Shown piece after piece: positions 54,960-64,000 of a stretch of DNA of 64,000 nucleotides (positions are counted from its first letter, which is position 1; every line of letters starts with the position of its first letter). The stretch covers positions 238,340-302,339 of the forward strand of contig JAIQDT010001648.1 of the NCBI GenBank assembly GCA_021521415.1. Reading direction: 5' to 3'. A program made the position numbers and the translations under genes. The DNA is from Bidens hawaiensis (Eukaryota; Streptophyta; Magnoliopsida; Asterales; Asteraceae). The notes under the pieces are model-generated. The model made no database searches, had not been told where the DNA came from, and worked only from the letters and a program-made list of their open reading frames with translations.

Positions 54960-57900
54960 TAATTCGTGTAAATTTCTTAGATTTTATGCTCTTCTTGGAA
55001 GCCGCCGACATAGATTTCATATTCTATTTCTATTCGAATGTTGTACGGTACAAGTGAATCTAGTAGCATATCCACTGTCTAAAGACGGCACGGACTTTAC
55101 ATGTAAATTGCATGATATTTTCGGTGTTTCTAGAAATAAGTAAAAGTTTAAATAGTTTGTTTAAATCATATAATTAAAAAAAAATAGATTTTGAGTAAAT
55201 GATTAACTAAAAGATTCATCATGCCATTCGGTTGATTCCTTTCAGTGACTTAGTGTGTATGGAGAGCGGTAAGCAATCTGGTTTTCACTGGCATAAAAAT
55301 TATCCCCTTCAAACGTCAAAAAACTTGAACGAGGTAAAAGTTTTGAGTTATATTGGGATCATCAACGGTGGCAAATTTAGTGAATATTAATTGATTGGGT
55401 TGATTGGAAACCTGTTAATTGTCATTAAATGTTTTGATTGTTTTGTTCATAACGGTCTTGCTAAATTTAATAAAGAGTTTTATCAGGGACACTCAAACAT
55501 CCTCTTATACATAGGTCAATATGTCACGTATAGGGCTATACGAGGAGGTATATGAGGCCATATACGTCTCATATACCCCTATACAGGAGCGTTGGTGTCT
55601 CTGAAAAACCCCCTTTAATAAATTTGTTAAAATAAAGGTGATTGGTGTAATCTAATCCTTCTAGTATAGCTTTAACTTTGTTTTAGCATTTTACTAGACA
55701 TAGTTTGAATAAAATAACTATTTAATAAAATTCAACTATAGGATAAGTACGTATAACTTGCAACCTTCTAGAAACTTATTGGTTGTTCACGTTTTCAGTT
55801 GATGTTTTGACTTTTGACTGTTGATTTCTTAGGACTAGAATGAGTAGGCCCTTTAGATTGCATTATTCGCTTAAACTATAATATTCTGAATATATTAATA
55901 TGAAAATTAACCATGATGTATTCATCTACTTACCGGTATTGTGTCCGCCTCTTATAAATATGGTTGTGGGTTTAAATAACTGGAAATGCAAGATAAGGTG
56001 AAACTTTAAATGCTAGACAGTTAAAATAAAACTTAAAATTAATGTAACTAATATAAAACTCAAGATGTGTTGTTTTGGATGCCTTGGGATTGGAGACAGA
56101 CTTTTCGTTAAGATGACTTGGGACTGGAGACATGGTCATACGCGACTGGCAGAAATAGAAGTATAATACAAGAATAGACCCAACACGTTAGCTCGATTAC
56201 AGGGACGTGGAAAGGATGATGAGTCACATGACTTGGTGCCTTATAAAGTTGCGATAGCCTATAAAGTTAAAAAATATATATATACGGGCTTATTATGTCT
56301 TTGAATTCAAAAGATGGGCTTATTAGGGCCTTATGGGTCCAAACAATCTTAACTAAACAACTAACCTTTTTCAACCACAAATTCACCAAGTCTTTTCTTT
56401 CAATAACCATTTTTGGACAAAGTTTAGGTGGGATAATATAACAACTTTGGGAAAACACATTCATGATAAAGTGTTCATCAAGTGATAATTGGTTTAAAGT
56501 CTGATCCCTTCCCCTTCCTCAACCTTCTATACTTGAGGTTTTCTTAAAGAATGACATGAGAGCTATGTAACAATGTCGAATCGCTAGAGCTTCGATTAGA
56601 GAATGTACTATCTGTAATTTGTACAAGGCAATTAACTCCGACATAAGAATAAGTATGCCTAGAGAATTGTAGCAAGCATTTATAGTAGATTGGTTCTTCG
56701 ACTATTTTGTCAACATGGCAAGTTGTCCCAAAAGTATGTTAATTCGTGCATGAGACCTTAAATATGAATATCCCGGTCAACCCAACCTAAACCGACCCAA
56801 TTCAACCTACACTAACATTGTTCCATTTAGATCCGTTAACCTATCCATCTTGCTACTTGAAGCTTTAAGTTTTGTCCCCATGTCTACTTTAAAAGATGAC
56901 GGCAAAAGAAATGCGCGTTCAGTTGTTGAAAACTTTTACAAAGTTACTCACTCAAGATTATCTCTTTCTTTTCACATAATCATGTTGAGTGTTTATTACA
57001 TGGATACCAAAAACGCTTCTAAAAATAATGTATATCTCGGTGCGCTACGGAGCAAAAACTTGATAAGCAAACCCAAGTATGAAATCAAAGTTGAACACAA
57101 TTAAAAACCACACATGAAATCAAAGCACACATAGGAGATGAAGGAATCACAATGGTATGTATATGATTTATTGTAATCTTTTTAAGGTGAATCTAATTAA
57201 AATGAAGTTTGTGATCCTAATATCAAGACTGAATCATAGTTGAACTTGTGATCGTCATGTGAATATCGAATTACAATTAAGATATGTGATCAAAAGATGA
57301 CGAGCGGTCCACAATGGCAATGTTTTTTAAAGTATGTAATTTCTTTTATTTCAAGTGATTATGTATTTATCAAATGTTGACGATATACTTTTATTATGAT
57401 ATTGCATTTTTATTATGCGATACGGTTTCTATCGAACCCAATAACTTTAACGCCGAATGGTAATAAATACAAGCATCGACAAATTCTGAACCCATACTAA
57501 TTTTTTTTAGCTCCACTACTCTTGTTTGGATGAATTCATGGATGTTTAAGTAAAACAAAAAAAACAAAGATAAATCATTTGATGCTTTGTTTGTGTCCAC
57601 GTGTTAGAGTTGATGTTGAGCACGACATCGATCGACATGTTTTGGAATAAAAGAAGCTTTCTGAATATTTCAAAAGAAACTCAATATTATGTACGGGTCA
57701 TTGATTGATGTTAATTCTACTTACGTGTCAATAATTTGTTTTTTTTTTAATATTTCTTTTTTTATTTCATATCATTGAATTAAATAATAATCTAAAGATT
57801 ACATAACACATAATCACATATGTTAAAAGACTAGATTGGAATTGACGAGAACAATGTTTGACTTACACGTTTTCTACCTTGGGAAACTTTAATTTAAACA

Positions 57901-58700
57901 GGGTAAATCTATCAATGTTGTTTTTAAAAAACTGTTGGTTTTGTAATTGAAAAAAAGAATAACGGTGTAGCTCGTTGTCTGTTTGCATTCTGTCTGCATG
58001 AATGATGTTTGAACTTTGAATTTAAAAAAGATATTAATTTATAAAATACAAAGACACCGAGGCTAGGTAAAGTTAAAAAGAAAGAAAAAAGAGAGAGAAA
58101 TTAATTTTAATAGTTATAAAAACTCATATTTATAAATATATATTTATGATTTTTTTATTTATGATTTTTTTTGTATTCTTACATGTTAAATTATGGTTGT
58201 TTTACACCTGCCTAAATAGTACATTAATATGCTTTAAGTCACATCACTTTTTTACGTAACTACCTTTTTGTTGGCAATTGAAAAACCATGATTTGTGATT
58301 TTATATTAACACTTAAATGATTGTTATAATCGATTAATTGTCAATCTTTATAATTAACTAAAATGTTTTAAATTAACATAATCACAAATAATCACTTTCA
58401 TATATAAACGTGTTTAGCTTCTCTATTATGTGGTATCGATATGGAGTTGAATACTTGAACGCATTATATTGAGTTAAGTTAGATAACATGTTGATGTTTA
58501 ACAAGTGTGGTTTAATAGAATTTAAATGCGAAAAGGATTATTCTCTCGCACTTTGAATGAACAAACTTGATGTGGTTGGTAAGCTTCGACTCCTGTGTTA
58601 CAACTTTAACTTCCATGCAAGCATAAAGGTACAAAACCAAGTTGTGATGATTTGGAAAGTCCTAATGTGTGTGCATTCCTACAACTTGCAGCCACGAATG
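54960..58700. other. Spacer, part segmental duplicate
   Basis: About 54660-56160 matches 22740-23650 (see that entry), with extra material in this copy, such as about 55000-55845. The rest (56.2-58.7 kb) is AT-rich with no recognised gene; the frame at 56850-57104 has no family resemblance that I can see. It may include the body of the Helitron ending at 58787. Confidence 0.4.
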
Positions 58701-58760
58701 TCATGATGAAGCTCAAAGCTCATGCAACACAATTTTAAGTTTCAATGATTTGGAAAGTAA

Positions 58761-58787
58761 CCCGCGTAACACGCGGGATAAAACTAG
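58761..58787 (+). mobile_element. Helitron 3' terminus
   Basis: A GC hairpin (CCCGCGT / ACGCGGG, loop AAC) at 58761-58777, six bases later CTAG at 58784-58787, followed by T. This is the canonical Helitron 3' end (hairpin plus CTRR, inserted before T). The 5' TC end was not identified, so the length is unknown. Confidence 0.55.
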
Positions 58788-59289
58788 TTTATTAATAAAT
58801 GATAGCATAATTATAGTTCTAATTACATATAAAAGAAATAATTAAAAAAATATATAAATAAAGATCTAATAATTTAAGTTGATATGGTATTCAACAAATC
58901 GTTAATATGTAGGTGACATTTTTAATTAACGAGTGAATCAACGAATTATGATGTCGGAACTAGTCTCTTTAATCATTTGGTCTGGTACCCGGTTTTAGAC
59001 AATCCAAACTCCAAAAAGAAAAAAAACACTCATCCCAACCGCCCTACGCGTGTTACTAATCTTTTACGGTTCATATTTTCCTAAAGGTCACAAACAATCT
59101 ACTCGTGTCACGTGTAACTTCATGACATATCAATTTGGGTTTATTGTTTAATAACACATAACAATCGACGGTTAAAAAGTAATTAATTTGTAGCATAGTG
59201 GTACATTATGGCGTTTCTTCGTAAGTGGTTGGGGTTTCAAGTCTTTTGATAGACGATGACATATGATAGGAGTATAATTAAAGAATGTA

Positions 59290-61765
59290 TTACTATATGA
59301 GTTATTTTATCTAAAAAGATAACTAATTTAAAATGATTCTTGTGACATCTGCCCCGATCCGACCCGACCCAGGTACCCGTTTTCCGATCCGATCTCTTTC
59401 TGTTATGATTTAATATTTATTTATACTTATATTTTACTTTTAATAATAATAATAATTTTTCCTTCCCGCCTCTTTCTCTCTCTTTCTTTCCGCCGTCCCG
59501 TCCCTCTTCTCTCTTTCCGCCTTCTTTTCCCTCTTGTCGCCGTCCCGCCCTTAAGTCTTGAACCCGTCCTTTGTTCCTTCCCACCTAAGGTTGTCTGCGC
59601 AGCTCCACGCGCCAGACTCCTTACAAGGAAGCCTGCGTGAAGACCACCTGTTACTGCGATATGCGAGACGAACTGTCCCCGCAGCGCGCTAAGGATTTTA
59701 GTTCTTCCCGCGGCGCGCTATGGATACCGTTCTTCCCGCGACGCGCTAAGGAATATAGTTCTTCTCGCGACGCGCTTAGAATTGAAGTTCTTCCCGCGGC
59801 GCGCTTAGAAATATAGTTCTTTCCGCGGCGCGCAAAGGTTGGTTCTGTCTGCCTTCGCGCTCGCGCTCTCTTGACCTTCTGTGTCTGCCTTCGCGCTCGA
59901 AGCTTTCTCGCGCTGTCTTGTGTCCTTTCTTCTGTTTTAACTTGCTTGTTTGCTTTTGATATCTTATCTTTTGTGCTGTTGACCTAACCTGTCTTATGTC
60001 TGAAAAGCCACTTTTGGCGCAGCATGCGCACCAACCCCATTGGTTGACAGAAAAAGTGACTGACATTATCTTTTGAGATCTGCTTTTTCAATGCTTGACC
60101 AGTACCTTTATCTGACCCTCCCATGCCTGTTTACTGTTCCCTGTCAGCTTTCTCTTGTCCCCTGCAGCTGCCATATCTTTTGATATCTTTTGCTTTTGGA
60201 ATCTTTTACTTTTTTGGAGATCTTCTCCCCTTTTCTAGGGATTGTGTTCCCTAGGGTTTCCCTATAAATAATAATGTTAATTTCCTAACACTACACACAC
60301 AAAGCACTTAAACTCTCCTGTTCTCTCTTGCTCCTTGCCGTTGTTCTTCCTCTGCCGCCTCCTCTCTCTTTGCCTTCGTCTTCTGCCCTGCTTTTACGGT
60401 AATATATAATATATATTATATAATAATTTACTTATTAATTATGCTAACTTGTAATCAAGACTAAAAATCAATCATTAAAACAATAATCTTGTTTATAGGT
60501 TAACTTGTGCTTGTTTAAAGTTGGTTCTTGCTTTATCTTACACCGCATCGTTTATCAAGTGAGTAATCTCGTACCTAATCCCTTTTTATTTTTAATGTTT
60601 TGGGATGTTCATGTGTTCGTACAAACTTAGAGTCTTAAACTTGTTTATGAACTTTAGTCGCGCAGTATCCCATGTGTTGAGGACGTTTACTTGGCTATTT
60701 ATTTGTATGTGTGTATCATTAACCGCTTTGTTCGGCCTATTCCGAAGTTTTCATGGATCCATTAGATGAACACGGGAGACCTATCGTTTACGGTTTTCTT
60801 TGTTTACACTTGCACAGATGTTTTCTTGTTTTTGTGCTCAATTGGGAGCACGGATTGAACTATGAGCTATGATCTATTTAGGCTTGATCACAATCTGATT
60901 ACACCCTTGTTAAACACCAGACATACACGTGTTGCGCACAGTGATTATTGTTATCTATTATTATCTATTAAACTTGATTTCTCACCAACACGCAAGTGTT
61001 TAACGTTTATTTTAACACATGTTCAGGTTTGCTGTAGCTGTTTTTGGAGCTTGTGGACACGTAGGACGTTTTTACTTTTGGACCTAGATTAAAATGTATC
61101 AAGACAAGTTATTGTTGTTCGAATATTTTGCCTTATAATATATTGAATTATGTTGATTTATGCTATCTTGTGTTTACGTTGCGCGTGCGTGAATGAATAT
61201 ATTTATTAAATATTGACACCCAATAGTGTCACGAGTAATGAAACAATATGTGGCGCCCCGATGTATAATCCGCCTTTGGTCGGGGTGTTACAATTCTAGA
61301 ACGAGCCAAGGTATTAAAGAGTTAGAGAAGTTGGTTGACATGTTGATTTCTTTCCTAAATTTTAAAGCTAATAGCAATTAATATGTTAAATATTAAAATA
61401 ATATTTATAAAAATTTAACTAATTTTAAATTTCAAACAATCTAGATGTTGGTCACTTGGTTGCCAGTTGAGTTGAGACTTTTGAACACTTTGATGTGTTT
61501 GACTCGATTCTTAGCTATGATTTTCTGGGTCGATATAAATAACTTATAATCGATAAAGAAAACATAGTATTATATATATTTAAGTCATATCGGTCTAGAT
61601 TTTTAATACGAGACCTTTTAAAAAAATTGTTATAATTTTTTTTTCTGTATATTAAGGTTATGAATCGTATTTTATCCATGATCCGACTATCCAATACTAG
61701 TATTAAACTTGCTTACATGTACTAAAAGCGAATATATTGATATTAACATGGTACATAATATTTAA
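59290..61765. repeat. Paralogous block X2 (copy of 1.69-4.38 kb)
   Basis: Same-orientation copy of block X1, interrupted by the solo LTR at 59341-61292 and lacking the RTE LINE. It provides the empty site gcgaatat at 61729-61736. Confidence 0.7.
59341..61292 (+). mobile_element. Solo LTR (gypsy family S), copy 2
   Basis: 1,952 bp, TGTGACATC...GTGTTACA, with exact duplication ATTCT at 59336-59340 and 61293-61297. It is the inverse of 39944-41857. A TATA motif (tataaata) lies at about 60263, and GC-rich tandem units ('cccgcg.cgcgct') at about 59685-59840. No internal region remains. Confidence 0.92.
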
Positions 61766-61769
61766 AAGA

Positions 61770-62900
61770 TTGAAAGAACATTTTATAATCAATTTTTTAT
61801 TTGGATTTCGACTCCATCATAATGACTAGATTGTAGAATTTTATTACAATAAAATGGTGATAATATGTTTTGTGTTTGCTTTGGTCGTCTAAGATCATAA
61901 AGGTAAACCCGTATCCAAGGATTAATCAAGATTATATCAACTTATTATATCAACTTATGAACATATTGTAATCTTTATTTTGTTATTCAATAATAATATT
62001 CCTTCGTACCGAAATTTGATAGCGAATATAAAATAAAATTTAGAGTTAATTATACATATAATATAACTAGAGATAATATTACAGTTTCTTTTCTAAGGTT
62101 TTTCTAGATATTACCTAACCATTTTCATAGTTCACTCAATTATAACATAGATGGTCTTTCACGCTAACTAGCACTAAAAATATGTTAATTTTTTTTATGA
62201 AATGACCGTTATACTGTCTTTATAAAAATAGTGTGATTAAAACGAGATTAAACAACACTATTGATGACATGGAATATATTAGAACACTCGTAACACACTT
62301 TTTAAAGATTTGGGGATGCCTATCGTAGATGACGGATACCAATGGGCCCTTAGATTTTTTGCTTCACAAGTATAGCTTTATGCGAAGTTGCAAACCGAAG
62401 GTGAATACACATTCTTCTTTCTTCATTAGGAGTTGTAACTTATGTGTTCTAAGAGCGAATAATGTCAGAAGTTGAACAATAACAACTTATGTTATGTAGA
62501 ATGTATGTGAATATATTCTTTTTAGCAGCAATTTTTTGTAGAGTTTGAGTTATATCTAAAACAACAAAAAGTTTATAGAATATATTTCTTCAACATCTAA
62601 GAAAGCATAACTTTCTACCAACTTTTCTGTATATTAATTCATATTAATAATTTATTATAATAATTAATACATAAATTTTGGAAATGTGTTTTATATTATA
62701 ATTTATACGTAACAAAGGTGAAGTCATTCTCAAATCCCAACAAATAAGCTTACGTGAGTATTTCTTGTTGAAGAGTCAACCAATAAACCGACATTTGTCA
62801 TTTAAGTGACGTGGCAATCAATTATTGGTATTTTGTAAACATGTTTTCCTGCCGAATTACACCAAAAAACCCCTCTAAATCCCACTCAGTAGTCAGTATG
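61770..62900. other. Non-coding spacer
   Basis: AT-rich, no gene or bounded repeat seen. Confidence 0.45.
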
Positions 62901-63826
62901 TTCTTAGAAAACACATGCCTACACCTTTAAGTTATATGTTATGTGAACACGTACCCTTATATACTCTTATAGTATTGGGAAGAGAATGTCTCCTTTATGG
63001 ACGTAGCGTACCAAAACGACTCAAATACCCTTTAACTATCACCCGCGGGTCAGAGGGAAACTTCCCATATGCCACCCGTAGGGCAAACAAATCACCCACA
63101 TGGTTCAATAAAAGAAGAACAATGATACTTCCTAAAGACTATTGTGCGGAACAATCTAGACGCCCTCACAAGTCATCTACATAATAGTATTCTCACCGCA
63201 AAGATGACCAAAAGGCAACATGACCAAAAGGCAACATCATAGGACAGCTGTAATCAATCAAATGTCTTCTAGAAGATTTACCAAGATCCTTTCTTGGAGA
63301 ATACGTAATTCCCTAACCAATAGGAGAAGGACATGTGGCCAAGTTGTTATAACAATGCACATGGTCAGTTTTAGTCCATCCTATCACAAGAAGACACATG
63401 TTCAGGTTGTTATAACCATGTACATGAGACGTATAGCTCAACCTATCACATAAGGGCACGAGTCCAAACGGTTACGAAGGAATCTTCTAGAAAGGGACAG
63501 TTGAACCAATCATATTCCCACATCCTTCGGCTGTAAATACATTCATAATCTTCATGAGGTACTCATTCACTCCCAAATGATCTACTCTAAATACTCTAAG
63601 TACTTTATCTTCACCGAAATTGTACTTATTTCTCACGCCAGAGGGTGGTTACGGGAAGACCCCCCCTCTTGTCTTCCCGTAACGAGCTCACGGTGTCTGT
63701 TTTGCAGGTTTCTGTCACTGACTTTGGGAAATTGAACTCGTATCGTTGTTGGTTGTTGTTTGTATCCTACCCTGTGGACTCATTAGATCTAAAACCCGTT
63801 AAGAAGATTTAGATCCGTGTTTCTTC
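62900..63826 (+). repeat. Second Tat-type LTR (start undefined)
   Basis: Its right half matches the Tat 3' LTR at 43.1-43.4 kb: 'cggctgtaaatac', 'tctcacgcc.gagggtggt', 'acgagct.acggtgtctgtt', 'ttgcagg' and the end 'gtgtttcttca' at 63826. Upstream are two related ~40-bp units around 63340 and 63400 ('gttgttataac.atg.acatg'). No duplication was found, so solo LTR versus 5' LTR of an element running out of the window cannot be decided. Confidence 0.55.
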
Positions 63827-63965
63827 ATCCTTAAAAATTGGATGTATGAAATATGTACTATAACCCTTTTATGCCCATTCTATCCATGATTCCTATTTAA
63901 AATTCTAACCTATTGTCAATAAATAAATAATGATATTGATCTAAAATAACATGCATATATATGAG

Positions 63966-64000
63966 TGAAGAAACGTGGATCTACTCACTGGTAGCAGATC
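63966..64000 (-). repeat. Start of an inverted Tat-type LTR end
   Basis: 'tgaagaaacgtggatct' is the near reverse complement of the LTR end 'agatccgtgtttcttca' at 63811-63826, suggesting that another copy in reverse orientation begins here and runs out of the window. Confidence 0.45.

Noticed and set aside
56850..57104. 84-codon frame
   Set aside because: No recognisable family, no conserved promoter or splice context; cannot be supported as a gene.
60862..61092. 76-codon frame
   Set aside because: Inside a solo LTR, no homology to retroelement proteins.
62915..63453. Two open frames near the right end
   Set aside because: They lie in the U3-like part of a Tat-type LTR and show no domain.

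Overview
This is a stretch of a plant nuclear chromosome. It is AT-rich, has spliced reading frames with GT-AG introns, and is packed with plant transposons: Ty3/gypsy Tat and chromovirus elements, an RTE LINE, PIF/Harbinger, hAT-type MITEs and a Helitron end. The RTE 3' tail and the overall repeat repertoire look like those of the daisy family (Asteraceae); that assignment is an inference. No housekeeping gene is present.

Layout. At 1-4.4 kb there is non-coding DNA holding a 5'-truncated RTE LINE (2359-4332). At 4.5-9.2 and 10.1-19.3 kb lie two copies of a tandem segmental duplication, each carrying a broken F-box/LRR gene. Copy A lost its middle; copy B has an in-frame stop and is split by a gag-only LTR retrotransposon (11684-14691). 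The two units also differ by precise insertions: a retroposon, two MITEs and a hAT element. At 19.7-24.9 kb there are a hAT transposase relic, a broken copy of a small-protein gene, a solo LTR and a third F-box fragment. At 26.6-30.0 kb lie a Tourist-like MITE and a Harbinger element carrying only the Myb/SANT ORF1. At 30.1-30.6 kb is an intact 51-aa gene of the small-protein family.

At 30.7-43.4 kb is a degenerate Tat-lineage gypsy element. It has gag-pol on the + strand and, on the - strand, a five-exon gene with its own TATA box. A solo LTR (39944-41857) is inserted in it. At 43785-53086 there is a complete and very young Tekay-like chromovirus (2299-bp LTRs, TSD AGTAG) with two frameshifts. 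At 54.4-55.0 kb is the third, apparently intact, small-protein gene (58 aa). At 55-59.3 kb there is non-coding DNA with a Helitron 3' end. A second solo LTR of the same family in the opposite orientation lies at 59341-61292, and a Tat-type LTR runs close to the window end.

The best candidates for something undescribed are: (1) the 51-58 aa protein family, three copies with shared promoter and UTRs; (2) the spliced antisense gene of the Tat element; (3) four tandem stem-loops with compensatory base changes in the Tekay LTR leader. Host-like genes here are limited to the small-protein family and the F-box remnants. Everything else is mobile-element DNA or unassigned spacer.
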